NCBI RefSeq assembly: GCF_051401765.1
Contig: NC_135066.1
Span: 20,625,001 to 20,689,000, forward strand
Length of the DNA stretch: 64,000 bases
Direction of reading: 5' to 3'
DNA from: Calliopsis andreniformis
Taxonomy: Eukaryota > Arthropoda > Insecta > Hymenoptera > Andrenidae
A program made the translations under genes and the position numbers. The notes under the pieces were generated by a model. It was not told where the DNA came from and ran no database searches. It worked only from the letters and a program-made list of their open reading frames with translations. Below, one piece after another: positions 24,005 through 36,100 of the stretch. Each line of letters opens with the position of its first letter. Position 1 is the first letter of the stretch.

Positions 24005-24270
24005 ATACAGGCTACCACCTGAATTCAATCTGGAGCTCCCTCCTCCCAGTTTTTTAATTGTTCAGCTGACCAATTAGAAAGTACCTTCCGATTGGTGAGC
24101 AGTGATCCGGAACATGAACACACTCCGGTATAAGAATAGAGCACAACAAGGCACACACCACAATCAGTGTGTCTCTTGACCCCCTGATGAAGCTAGTTAC
24201 AATGCTGGCGAAACGTTGGGAATATAATTTCAGAAGGACACGGCTTACACCCGAAAGTCTCGACAGTCAG
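24005..24270 (+). mobile_element. Repeat fragment with hammerhead-like core (Penelope-like terminal repeat?)
   Basis: The stretch holds CTGATGA at 24184-24190, a possible stem GCTAG/CTGGC (24192-24196 with 24205-24209) around an 8 nt loop, then GAAA at 24210-24213. That is the order of a hammerhead ribozyme core, with one extra A between CTGATGA and the stem. A TATAAGAATAGAGCACAACA motif lies about 50 bp upstream. Terminal repeats of Penelope-like elements are known to carry hammerhead motifs. Stems I and III could not be confirmed by eye, so self-cleavage is not claimed. Confidence 0.35.
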
Positions 24271-27200
24271 AACTGTATGAAAGATGTACGTATATTAAAA
24301 CACTTGCCCCATCGAAAACTAAAGATGCCGAGTATCTACTAAAGCTAATACAGAAAAAATTGTTAAAAAGGCAGTACACCTTAATATTCTATAAAATTGT
24401 GTAGGTAAAACGTACCAATGAAGAATTTCTTTTAAAGCATGTATCTCGCAAATGATAAAACGACTAGTTTTTCTTATATTTCAATTTCTCATATAACAAC
24501 ATGAACGCATACAAAATCGACTCTAAGAGGCTTACATATCTCGATTCTGGTTGCCCGAAGGATCGCTCGAGTATTATAGCCAACGATATGTTTCAGAACA
24601 GCATTTCCCTCCCCAAAGCGGTCACTGGTGCAAAAATTGTAGCCCGCAAAGTGATATTACTGCTCGGAAGACATTATCGAGTACATAAATATCAATCGAC
24701 ACTCATAAAGTTTCTTACTTGACATCGTATATTGCATTGCGCTATATCAAACTGATGCGGCGCCGGAAATGGAAACAAGAAATGTCGTTGAACGGATGAA
24801 GAAACGTATGACTACGCAGAATTGCACATTATTCTTATGGGACGGATATTTCATTCGAATAGTAATTATTTGTTAGAATCATTATTTGCAACAACCAGAA
24901 GAGCATGAAGAAAATATAAGTGACAGAATCAATATAATTGCTCCAAATGGTTAACCAACTGATTATAGAACCTTCTGTAACTAGTTGAACAGATTATGTA
25001 CATTATATTTCGTTCAAAATTATTAACCAATTTGGTAACTTACCTTAAGTAAGTAACCAAAATTACTTAAATGCAATAGTGTTACACTTAACTGTACCCA
25101 GTACAGGGCCCACTGGATGTGTTAAGCAAGCATTGTATTACTTAATTTCATACACAGTCTCTTGATTTGCTCAAGGATTTCTATGCATTAAAACAAAAAA
25201 ACCCAAAATCAAGATAATACTAAGTTTCTGCAATCAAAAGTATTAAGTACCGCGTTTCTTATCAGATTTCGTCGTAAGTGCCAACAATCGATTCCCTATG
25301 TTTTCTTATGAAAATGATACTAAATATAATTCAGAAACAGTTATTTGTATAAGTTCAAGTTAACTTCGTTAGAAATTGTCAGATTGATATATACTTATAA
25401 ATAGTATTTGCTATTATTTTAATCTGGAGGACATAAGGAATTCATTTGCGCTGCTCTTGTAACGATGCAGCCCATAATAACAAAATTAATATTTTGTAGC
25501 AAAGTCATAAACTTTTGCTTGAGAGGTCCCAAACACTCAAAGTCGATTTGTGAGGAATATATTGCACAAGGATCCTTCCCGGATCGGTGCTATAAGCTGA
25601 AATGTTCACTAGTGAATACTGAAAATCTGCGATTTTCTCAGGTTATAAGCGTATCAATTAAAATTAATTCCAAATAACAACATAATAATAATGTAAACCT
25701 AAAACTTCAGTAAAGTAAAACAAAGTAGAACTTCAGAACTGTTGTTTCTAGACGACACAACAGCTCTTGCATTTCCTCCTGTATCGTTCGTTGTAGAATT
25801 ATTACATTCCAAACGGTCAATAAAATATCACATGCACTAACTTATAGAGCACAAAATCAATCAATACTATAATGTCAAAGAACACAGTATACGATTTACG
25901 AACTTCTTCACCAATCGTCAAACGCAACAAATGTTTGAGTATTCATATTAATTTCGTCATTGGTACACAATACTTGAAATTTTTGCAAATGTGACGTAAA
26001 TTCGGTGAATTACAAAGTCTACGAGAAGATTCTAATAACATGCGAAATTTTGTCTGATTCTCTAATGATTTACAAAACTCCTACTCTCTCGGCTTTAGAA
26101 AGTCCAAAAAATTCCGAGAATGGATGTGCAACGCAGAAGTGTAACAGAACGAATTAACAATATATGGATGTTCTTACTTTCTCCATCTGGCCCATCCAAG
26201 TCTGTTCTAACCTGTAGGGATAATCCGCAATTTACGGCGTAGAGTCGACGCAATCCTGAGGAGTATTGCATACGTGTCGTATCGCTGTAGACTCAACGTT
26301 GTCCACAGGTCTCGTTTCTTGGGTTTACGATACGCTAATTCCCATCGAGGAGCAGGAAAGGAAACTCTGGCGTATCCAGGATGCAGTTAAAATTCAATCT
26401 CCACTCCTCATAAATAATAGAAAAATTACTGTGACGAGTTGAAAAACACGTATATAGCTGTAATTGAAATTTTAACAATAAAGTTGACACACACATGTAC
26501 ACATACATTCTGTATAACATTCACTTGTATGCCAATAAACATTAATTATAATCTGTATTCATGCGCTATTTAATCACCGAACGTTTTCGGTGCTGTAACG
26601 CAGTAGAGATCAGTCAATGGGTACGTATTATTACTAGGTCAAAGATTGCAACCCTGTCGTATCCTGATCTTTTTATTATACTTGCAGATGCACTGCCTCT
26701 TGGGGTTTTATGAACCTTCCAAAATAAAAACAACTTTCAATTGAACACAAATACTTTTATTGAATTTACAACTGAATCTTCTAGTCTAGGTCAACGGACT
26801 CTTTCAATGTGTTAGTGTCACCGATATGTGTAAATTATTCTGCATTTCAAAACAATATTCTAATTTTCAGGCATTATTAAACAGAGACAGATTAGACACT
26901 TCGTTACAAATGTTTTGTAAAAATGATTTGGGATTTCCTACTGCCCCTTAAAATATTGAAGCGCATATATTTGTCATACCCTGTGGACTCAATCACGCCT
27001 TTACCTTCCACAAGTCTCTGACTCAGGTTTCCATACGTCACTCCAATAATATTGACGAATACCCTCATTCAGTAATCTTTCGTATGTAACGAATTGTTTA
27101 GCAGAACTCTGCAGCATACATTTCCCGTACAATAACATCTGTACGCCATTCTATTCGACTAAGGTACTTAATTCTTTGGAATTCACGATCTGTATTTCAA

Positions 27201-27550
27201 TAAACAATTTATTATGAGAAAAATATGCTATGTTTTTACCGATTTCTTTTATCGTGCATTTTGTCACTTGCAGTGAATGAGCTGAACACCTTGCCCTTTA
27301 CTTTGCTACTCAACCGTTTGACATTTTTCTTCGCTTACAATAAGACTCTGAGTTTCCAAAGTGGGAGTTCATACGTAGGGTTGTCCTAAAATTCTTGGTC
27401 ATGAGGGGAAAGTGAACCGATTGCATGTCCTACACACTCAAAATCATCAACGAACTCCCTACTGCGCCTTATCATTCTTCAAGGCTTTAAGGGGGTACGA
27501 TCAGATATGTCAGAGCGGCGACATTACCGACAAAATTAGGCAAAAACAGG
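24271..27550. other. Gene-poor DNA
   Basis: Short open frames (24501-24722, 25465-25677) have no recognisable domain. A 20-base word at 26786-26805 (CTAGGTCAACGGACTCTTTC) recurs at 53375 and marks an unidentified dispersed repeat. Confidence 0.4.
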
Positions 27551-27556
27551 GGTTTA

Positions 27557-27869
27557 CGGCCTGACACTTTTCGTCCTTATATGAGATGATTTTAAACTGG
27601 GAATGGGTTCATTCGAAAGAAAACAGTTCAATGCAGCGCAGTCAACTCGCGATTTAACGAAATTCTACTGATATTTAGTAATACGAGTGCTGTAAAGTAG
27701 AGCAAAAATCTACCATTGACAGCTATGGAAATTTAAGCATTTTTATGTAATTTAGAGAGTGTTTTGAACGAAATCGCGAGTTGACTGCGCTGCGTTGTAC
27801 TTTTTTCTATCGAATGAACCCTTTCCCAGTTCAAAATGTTCTCATATAAGGACGAAAAGTGTCAGGCCG
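27557..27869. mobile_element. Palindromic MITE, 313 bp, TA-flanked
   Basis: TA flanks ends CGGCCTGACACTTTTCGTCC and its complement. The arms extend about 100 bp (AACTCGCGATTT against AAATCGCGAGTT; TTCATTCGAAAGAA against TTCTATCGAATGAA). It is non-coding and probably mobilised by a Tc1/mariner-type transposase. Confidence 0.8.
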
Positions 27870-27996
27870 TAAAACCATACAACAGTATTGCTTTTGGCTG
27901 GGTTATCGATAAAACAGAGCAAAAAATGAGATAAAAATTTTTATATGCTTGAAAATTATGGTGGCAAGCCGAGGGTAGGTAGCAAAAAGGGGATTT

Positions 27997-28112
27997 GAGT
28001 TGGGTTAGAGCTAGGGCCAGTAAAAGAGATGTTTCGAGTTGGTTAGAGCTAGGGCCAGGAAAAGAGATGTTTCGAATTGGTTAAAGTTAGGGCCAGGAAA
28101 AGAGATATTTCG
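27997..28112. repeat. 38-39 bp tandem repeat, three copies
   Basis: Units start GAGTTGG at 27997, 28036, 28074 (GAATTGG) and 28112, and contain TAGGGCCAGGAAAAGAGAT. Shortened GAGTTGG pieces continue to about 28150. The array lies in the left arm of the outer element. Confidence 0.85.
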
Positions 28113-28163
28113 AGTTGGTCTATATCCGAGTTGGTATTCGAGTTGGTTATATCTATTTATGTA

Positions 28164-29288
28164 TACAGGGTGTAACAAAAATGTCGCAGTTCCTTAAAAG
28201 GGGTGATTTAGGGGGTGATTTGAAACAACTTTTTCCTTAGCGAAAATGTAAGATGAGGCTTCGTTAACGAGTTATTAACGAAAAACACCGGCCAATGAGA
28301 GCGCGAGTTTGCCGCCCGAGCGACCGCGGTAGCGTTGGGTACGCGCGCTAGATGCTACAGTTGTACTCCGAACAAGAAAGTCGTCATACATCGAAGAAAA
28401 TAGCATTAGTATGAAAACTGAAAGCGACATAATAAATAACACCGAGTCCTTTTTTTGTTTATCACTTGAAGTGAATAATTACTTAAAATCGAGGAAAACT
28501 ACGTGCAACGTAAAAATACGAATATGTAAATCTCTTATTCGCATAACGTATAAACGAAAAAACAATACAACGAAAAATAAAGGAAGAAGAGAACAAACTT
28601 CACCTGTAGTTTGTAAACCTGTGTCACTGGGTCACTGTACCGATCCTGGTCATCGACTGTCGAAATGGTTTATGCTAGGGCACGCGTTTAGGTAATTTAT
28701 GGCTTTATTGCTTTGGTTTCGAAGGAGACATGATCTCGGAGTGTCCGAACAAAGAAGGTCTGAGGTGCTTAAACTACGTGGGGGGTACAAGGAGCTTCTT
28801 TGAAAAAATTCTACCCTGCCATAAACCACTCCAGAGGTCGATGACCAGTATCGGTACAGTGACCCAGTGACACAGATTTACAAACTACAGATGAATTGCA
28901 TTTAATTCATTAATGATTATTATTTTTTAAATCTAACGCAGACTACTTTCAACGTTTCTATCTTCAACGTTAATTCTCCAATTCTCCGTTCATTTCTTTT
29001 GTTGCATTGCTTTTTCGTTTATACGTTATGCAAATATTTTCACACTAATGCTATTTCCTTCGACGCATGTCGACTTTCTTGTTCGGAATACAACCGTAGC
29101 GCCCAGCGCGTACCCAACGCTACCGCAGTCGCTCGAACGGCAAACTCGCGCTCTCATTGGCCGGTGTTTTTCATTAATAACTCGTTAACGAAGCCTCATC
29201 TTACATTTTCGCTAAGGAAAAAGTTGTTTCAAATCACCCCCTGAATCACCCCTTTTAAGGAACTGCGACATTTTTGTTACACCCTGTA
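28164..29288. mobile_element. Foldback DNA transposon, copy 2 (complete ends)
   Basis: Ends TACAGGGTGTAACAAAAATG and CATTTTTGTTACACCCTGTA are flanked by TA. Arms of about 500 bp match each other and match copy 1 at 13560-15026. The centre is reduced: left-arm sequence near 28680 joins right-hand sequence (GCACGCGTTTAGGTAATT) directly, lacking ~345 bp present in copy 1. It is non-coding. If transcribed it would fold into a long RNA hairpin. Confidence 0.85.
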
Positions 29289-29614
29289 TATGCGTAGGTA
29301 ATAGGCTCTAGTAACTACTGTTGTTACATCCCCGTAACTTTTGACAGTAGTTACTTTTTCCGGTCCTAGCTCTAACCCAACTCAAACCCCCTTTTTGCTA
29401 CCTACCCTAGGCCTGCCACCATAATTTTCAAAATCTTTCAAAACTTTTATCTCGAAAACAAAAAGAGAGCGACAATTATTTCAATTAGGAAAATTAATCC
29501 ACGTATCAAGATACATGATATAAAAAAGTTTTAAAGAAATTGGTGAGGAGGCCCTTATTCTAAATAATTACCAAAAATGTTGGTCCTCAACACGAAGTTT
29601 AGTTTAACCCTTAC

Positions 29615-30545
29615 CTACAAATTCAATACTATGATTTACTGTTTTATGCACATATCCACGAGCAGTAAGTCCCGCGTAACTTTGAAAACTGTCCGTGTGT
29701 ATTTCACTGCCGGCAATCACAGGTTGATGATGTCGATTAAAGTCGATGCCTCTCGATTTTCTACGACTATCATTCTACAATCGTTCGTTTCGGTATCGAC
29801 TATACTTAATACCCAGTGGCCTTCCACTCTTCTGCCACGATTGTATTTTCGTTTTCCAAATTTGGCTTCGTCAATCTTTTATAAATGAAATAATATAAAA
29901 TTAACGATGTGTCACTACAGAATAAAAACTAAGAAAAGAAATCGAAAAAGTACTATAGAATAGTTATATAAGATACCTGAACAATAATACGAGCTCCAGA
30001 TTCGGAAATGCCTCCAAATTTAGGCATTCCTGCTTGAATTTTTGAGAAATGATCTACGACCATTTCTCGGCAATATTGATACCACGCAGAAATAGTGGCA
30101 GATGATAAATTGTTACCATCTTCTTCTGTAAAGTCGCACAACTCGTGGGTAGTGTCTTCGTACGAAAAATCTCGTATGAAACAATACATCAATCTAAAAC
30201 GAGCATTACGAAAACAAAAAAACGTTATTAAGAATCTTCTAAATTTTTTAATCGTTAATTTGACGAAATCACGAAAAATAATTCTAACTTTATCGCCTTA
30301 TCAAAAGGCAAATGGACATCCTCAAAAAAGGAATCAATTGTGGCTGCAAATTGTTTGCATCTGGACCTTCCAACAGAACGGAGAAACCGCCCAGCACCGT
30401 GTTGCGATGACTTACATAATTTCATCAGCTTTCGATGGACAAAACAATTTTTATCTGTCCTTAATAACCCATACTCTCGAGCCCAGGCGATCGCACTTTC
30501 TTTTGAATTTGGTAAATTCGATAAATTCCATTTACCAACACTCAT
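29615..30545 (-). pseudogene. Merlin (ISXO2/IS1016-like) DDE transposase, three exons, truncated
   Basis: Exon 1 (30545-30289) contains KLMKLCKSSQHGAGRF, then SFFEDVHLPFDKAIK, as in the region before the catalytic core. Intron 1 (30288-30194, GT...AG, phase 2) leads to exon 2 (30193-29977): LMYCFIRDFSYEDT, ISAWYQYCREM, GARIIVQ. Intron 2 (29976-29876, phase 0, donor CAG|GTATCT) leads to exon 3 with IDEAKFGKRKYNRGRRVEG, whose first Asp is at 29872-29870. After a small frameshift near 29715 comes GSEIHTDSFQSYAG with the second Asp at 29693-29691. A third donor (AG|GTAAGG) follows at 29614. The final Glu segment is absent, possibly cut off by the inverted-repeat element at 29470. IDE...GHW...HTDS is diagnostic of the Merlin/ISXO2 family. 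The introns are inferred from frame and GT-AG signals. Confidence 0.8.
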
Positions 30546-30559
30546 TATTACAAAAGAAA

Positions 30560-31740
30560 AAAGATAAATAAATGAAAGAAAGTAGAAATATAAAGTATAC
30601 CGCAGCTAATAAAAAAGAAAAAAACACGCAAAGTAGGCAAAAATTCATAATACGTAACAATAAAATACAATAAATGCTATACTAGTTGAATGTACTAAAT
30701 AAAAGCTAATATAAACGTTAAAATGGCATAAATAAAATGAGTGAAACGTTAAAATACTATACATAAGATACTTAAAATACGTTAATAAAATGTTATACTG
30801 ATTTACTATACTAAATAAAAACTAATTTAAATCATAAAATGCTATACATAATACTAAAATACTACAAATACTGCAACACTATAAATGTTACAATACTATA
30901 CTAAACTACTATTCTACAAGAAATTCTATATTAAAATCGAAAATACACAGAATCAAAGAAATTAGCAATGAACACCTTAAACTCAAACGCATGGAGAATA
31001 TTGTGGTATCACCATGTAAATCAAATCACTCGTAAAACTTTGAACATCGAAATTTGATTTATCCTGCCTAAATGGTCCGTATTATGATATCGGTAGCGCA
31101 ATTGCTCATATCCAACAGCTCCGCTCATTGGCTAAGCTGCCTGTAGAAGCCAATATGGCGTCGAAATAGCTAGTGAAATAGTTTAAAAATGCTCACCTCT
31201 AAATACGCTAAACTTTTCAACCGCTGGATTCCTAAACTTAAAATTTACATTTTTGGATTTCGCTCGTCCAGTACTATTGAAATATGTAAAAAAAATCATT
31301 AATTTTTGTTTCCCCAAAGTAAAGTTCAGCCCATAATTGTAGTATTAGAAATAAAGTATTATATAATATTAAATTATTTTCAAACTTGAAATAGTTCAAA
31401 TAACTGTCAAATTGTCAGTCATTGATAGATCGGCCGTGAATGAACTTGTATACGGGAAACGCTATGATACATATAGTAAAACACTAACAAAATATTCAAC
31501 AAAATCGTTCTTCCACATGTGATGTGTTATGGTGAGGTCGGGTTCGAAGTTACGCGGGACACATACGAGCCGGGAACAATGTTCGCGTGGAGACACAATA
31601 AGACAATAGCCGAGCACAATACGAAATAATGTCGCATCATCACGCTAGACAACTTCTCCTCACCAGCCCCAATGCCCAACGCCCAATGACAGTCTCACTT
31701 CCCTTTCTATTACTTTAATATGGACTTCGTCTCATGGCCA
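30560..31740. other. AT-rich DNA with cryptic repeats
   Basis: From 30690 to 30920 short words of the type AAAATACTATACATAA recur irregularly. The rest to 31740 shows no gene or element end. Confidence 0.4.
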
Positions 31741-31744
31741 AGAA

Positions 31745-32135
31745 TTTCAAAGCAATGCTGTTGCAGTGTTGTCAGGAAATTCTTTGCTATCAAAGAGAAA
31801 TTGACTACGTCACAATCAGTGATGTAATAAGAAGCAGAAAGGAAACGTTAGGGAGAAACCGTTGGAGAGGAACCCAGCAGCGATGGTATGCAGCGTACTA
31901 AACTATGACATCACGATCACTCTTTCTCTCTCCTACTAAACACGTGATCGTGATGTCACGATTTAGCATGCTGCATACTATCATTGGCCCCCCGTCTCAA
32001 ATCCCCATCAACGGCCTCAACTTATTCTCTCTCTACTTTCTACTACGTCACAGATCGGTGACGTAGTTTAATTGTCTACACCGATGAAGAATTTCCTATC
32101 AACCTCGCCCTGTTGACACCTCAATTGGTCGTTCT
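31745..32135. mobile_element. Inverted-repeat MITE, about 390 bp
   Basis: GGAAATTCTTTGCTATC and TACGTCACAATCAGTGATGT on the left return inverted as TACGTCACAGATCGGTGACG and GAAGAATTTCC on the right. The arms meet near 31905-31945 at a GATCGTGATGTCACG-type hairpin. The outer edges are diverged, so boundaries are approximate. It is non-coding; repeated TGACGT words could bind bZIP factors. Confidence 0.65.
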
Positions 32136-32607
32136 ACGTGTTGCTTTCGAATTCTAGAGTTTTCAGATGACTTAACACCATCAGACGTAAGAAACTTTTA
32201 ACAGAAAGTTGCTTTTGCAGAGTGCATTTTTCACGAGGGTCTGCCATTGTAAAATGAGTGGTGTACGTTATTTATTTTGAAACAAATAACAAACAATCGA
32301 TTTTTGTTATCGTCGAAGATACCTATTGATAATTCTATATAATACTGAAAACATGAAACCTTATCATATTGACAGTATCTGAACAGCAGCGTTTGTCTCT
32401 TTACTTATTGAATGAACCTCATGTTTATTCCTCTATAACGATTTATCTTGTCGTACACAGAATGTTCACAGACAGAGTGGCTTACCCATGAACAGGAAAT
32501 GGGATTAGTATGCCGCGCATTTAAGAAATGAACCTCAAAGACTATGGTTTCTCTTAATATACAATTAATATACAAACATGTATATTTATATATATTTATA
32601 ATTTGTA

Positions 32608-33116
32608 TACAGGATGTCTCAAAATTGATGGTACTGTTGCGAGCACCCGGTACACAGCCACGGCCAACTGGTGCTCGCGAGAAGAAGAATCGAAAATCGA
32701 AAGAGATCGATTAGAATGACAGCTACAAAAGACAGTACGCGAAACTATCGGCCAAACAACTATATATCCAAGTGTAAATAAAGTGTAAATAAAGTGTATA
32801 TAAAAATCAAATGCCCCGTGGAGTTCCTCGGGCGACGGTGGGCCGTCACCGGCAGACCTACCGTCGCAACAGTACTTTATTATTGATTATTCTACATGAA
32901 AAAATAAGTCAAAAATATATAATAAACCTCCTTGATATTTTGATTTTGGGTACCCAAAACTGTACTTCCATACACTTACACCCGACCTTAATTCCAACTC
33001 AATTTTCCGTAAACGGAGCATGATATCAAAAAAGTTTATTCTAGGTTTTGGACTTATTTTTCTATATAGAATCACTTCCTTTCCGCTTGCACCATCAGTT
33101 TTGGGACACCTTGTAC
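32608..33116. mobile_element. TACAGGRTGTCYCAAAA MITE, interrupted by a solo LTR
   Basis: The left end, ACAGGATGTCTCAAAATTGA, and the right end, inverted TGTACAAGGTGTCCCAAAAC, belong to the same family as the ends at 37076 and 38938. Inner motifs GCAAGCGGAAAGGAAGTGAT and CATGAAAAAATAAGTCAAAA are shared. Removing the insert at 32635-32871 restores the left arm. Confidence 0.75.
32635..32871. mobile_element. Solo LTR, 237 bp, with 4 bp target duplication
   Basis: The sequence starts TGTTGCGAGC and ends CCGTCGCAACA, with an 8 bp terminal inversion (TGTTGCGA/TCGCAACA). It is flanked by GTAC on both sides (32631-32634 and 32872-32875). Inside are TATATAT and GTGTAAATAAAGTGTAAATA, suitable for a promoter or polyadenylation region. 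A 4 bp duplication with TG...CA ends fits gypsy-type elements. No internal region remains, as expected after LTR-LTR recombination. Confidence 0.7.
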
Positions 33117-33119
33117 ATT

Positions 33120-36100
33120 TGTTATGCGTATACTTATAGCTAGTCACTAGCGTGATTGTTTGAATTCAGATATGAGGTTGAGATGGTATTTTAGGTTAAG
33201 ATTTCTGCCAATTATACTGACCTTATTAATATTATTAATATTATTTTATTCTTAATATTATTAAAGATATGATTAACGATATTATTCATTAGAATCTAAT
33301 GACGTCAAAGTGGCCATTAGTTGTTATATTGTCTTTCATAAATACATCTGTTACGTCTTTTTTACGTGATTGCATCCTGTGTGAGTCGAATATAAAATTC
33401 CACAAACAAAAATTAGGTAAACTTAAATTTCGTTGGATTATTATCTTTTTAAATCAGTCCCAGAAAGAAACGCGCAGTTCAAAGAACTGTTTATTTAACT
33501 AGGATCATAATTCGTTATTGTCCTTTTCAACAATATTGTTTCATGTTATGAAACTTGTGGTGAAACAATACGATGAGACAAAGTGGTGGAGACGTTGGAA
33601 TAAGAGTACGCGGTTTAATTTAAATCATACCTGAAACTTGGGTTCATGGGGCTTCAAACGTACGGATCAACAAAGGTTACTTACTAGCATTTATTGGAGA
33701 ACCTAGAAGAAAGGTAGTATGGTACAGAAGGATCTCTTGTGGTTATTTTGAAATGCTTCTTTCATCTTTGGGAATAAATAACACTAGCCAAGTATTTGTT
33801 TTTCGAGGACGTTTGAATCGAATTCGATTATAACTGCTACATGTTAATGCAGTATTGACTGTATATTTTGTGAATAAACTGCATCAATAATATCTGCATA
33901 TAAACTCAAATTATACAAACTGTGTTAGTTCAAATATGAGATATTTATTTGAACATTGATTGTTCTTTTATGTCTCTTAATATACGATGCTGTTGCGAGT
34001 ATTGTGTATAACTTCTTGACCTACTGTTTGTTGCAATTGAAAGATTAAAGTTGGATTTTCAGTACCTATTCCAAACTAGCGTTTTTAACACTTTCTCAAA
34101 TAAAATTTTTTTATATAATTTGATAAAACTTGTTATTAAATAACTAATGAAAGAGTTGATTAGCGTTGAAAAATTCCTTTAATAATAAGAAAATTACACA
34201 GGAAATGAATTGCAGACCCGACTTTAATGTCTTTCAACTGTTTTGTACAGTCTTTTCCAATATAGTTATTCAACTTTATATTGGAATTCGTTTGAACCGT
34301 AGCAAATATTTCGCAATATTTCCACGTAGTTCAAAGTTACTTCAATGTTATGAGCGGCAAATAATTTTTAGAGGACCATGACTCTTTCAATGCATGGTTT
34401 GCAACAAGTGAGGAGGACTGAAACAGCAGCGTATTTCAAAACAGGAGTTCCACGAGAAAATTGAAAAACTCCTTTTTTTTGGGTCCCCGACATTGAAGAA
34501 TATATTACGTGTACGACCGCGCGTGAAAGGGTATATAAATTAACCACGAGGACGCGTATTCGCGTATCACGAGAACGCTGCTTTAAATTTCAGGATAAAT
34601 TTATTGAAGCTGTCTCTCTCAATTTAATGTAACTGGTTTACGTAGGCGATTGGGGACAAAGTTTACACGAACAATAACAGCCACGGCTCCAGTAGAGAAT
34701 CGCGACAAATTGTTTTGTCGCCGGCTAACGAATCTCACAAATGAGTTATTAGGTAAAGTAGAAATAAAATACTGACTGTTAACATGTTGAATTTTGATCT
34801 ATTATTAGTGATAACATTTGGAAATGCGGTTTATTCAAAAGATAATACAAATAATTCGGATCAATATTGATTGCTATTAAGGACAGTAATTCTCGGTGGC
34901 AAAATTAGATTGTGGTTTATAATAGTTTGCATACTAAATAATCTCTGTAAACGTTAATTTTGCATAGACCTGTGATAATAATTTAATATATAGATATAAT
35001 CGATCACTACTTACTACTAGAGTAATTAACAATAAGTAAAATGGGATTTTTTAAAAATAAGAGTAAAATTGAAACTAACTGAACCTTTATATTTCTACTA
35101 ATAATTTGCTTCATTTATAAATTGTTACGAAGGAATTTTGATGAAACCAACTCGATGAACGATCTTTCTTAATGTAATTGTGATATTTCAATCATTGTAT
35201 ACTTTCCTTTTTAGTTTTAATCTCATTTGTCTATAATAAAATAAACAAGAAACAAAAGAGTTTACTAAAAGTCGCACTTACATTATAAATGGAGAGTGAT
35301 GTTACAATGAGTTATTCATATCTTAAAATTAATTCTATTTAAACCAAGAGTATATTTTTGAGATCATTTTTTTAGTTACTTGTATAGGTTATTAACATTT
35401 AAATGAAGGAATTTTTCGGAAACAGAGAAGCTAGAGTCTAGTACAAAACTTCATTTAATTTAAAGACAACATTTTTTAATTTTTAACTAATCTATCTAGT
35501 TACTATTTTTTAAGTAGAATATCTTCTTAATAAAAATATTTTTAATTAGTTAAACATTGAATACTGTTTCTTTATTTAACTCCAATTGTTTGAAAATGTG
35601 ACATAAGTCATTTTGTCTTACAATTACAGAATTATACACGTCAATCACAGGTGACGCAGACAAAACTTTATGTATTTACATAGTTTGAAACTTCGTGGCA
35701 TGAATAATTTGGAAATAATAGGTATTTCTTACAGAGTTAACATCGAACAAGTACATCTTGTAAGACCTCGACTGTGCCTGATTATACCTTGCTTATCGCA
35801 GCCATGTTTGACATTCACATTTTGCAATGCATAAATTGTTACAAGACCGTTTGAAACTCGGGACAAGATGATTCGATCAATGGTCTATGTAGCAATATGC
35901 AAGGAAATTAAAAGATCGTCGTATAGTCTAATTTATGCAAATAAGCATGTATTTACATATGTAACTACAGATTTATTAAATTATTATGTAATTATAGTAT
36001 ATATACAGTATGTAATTATACTATATGAACATTTGTTTTTATATTCACTACTGTAGGATTGTTTTTATTTTGTGGTTTACCAACAGATGGCACTGACATT

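Larger units (their letters stand above)
27917..29470. mobile_element. Outer inverted-repeat element, split by a foldback insertion
   Basis: About 100 bp at 27917-28020 returns inverted at 29357-29470: AAAATTATGGTGGCA, AGGGTAGGTAGCAAAAAGGG and GAGTTGGGTTAGAGCTAGG on the left, their complements on the right. The foldback at 28164-29288 sits between the arms, so this older element was its target. No coding sequence of its own was seen. Confidence 0.75.

Noticed and set aside
27370..27420. AGGGTTGTCCTAAAATTCTTGG resembles a mariner terminal repeat
   Set aside because: No inverted partner, no TA duplication and no transposase nearby.
31535..31575. GGTCGGGTTCGAAGTTACGC looks like the T-loop box of a tRNA
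   Set aside because: No A box at the right distance and no cloverleaf could be drawn.
34525..34600. TATATAAA with CG-rich neighbours as a gene promoter
   Set aside because: No coding sequence follows and single TATA matches are frequent in this composition.
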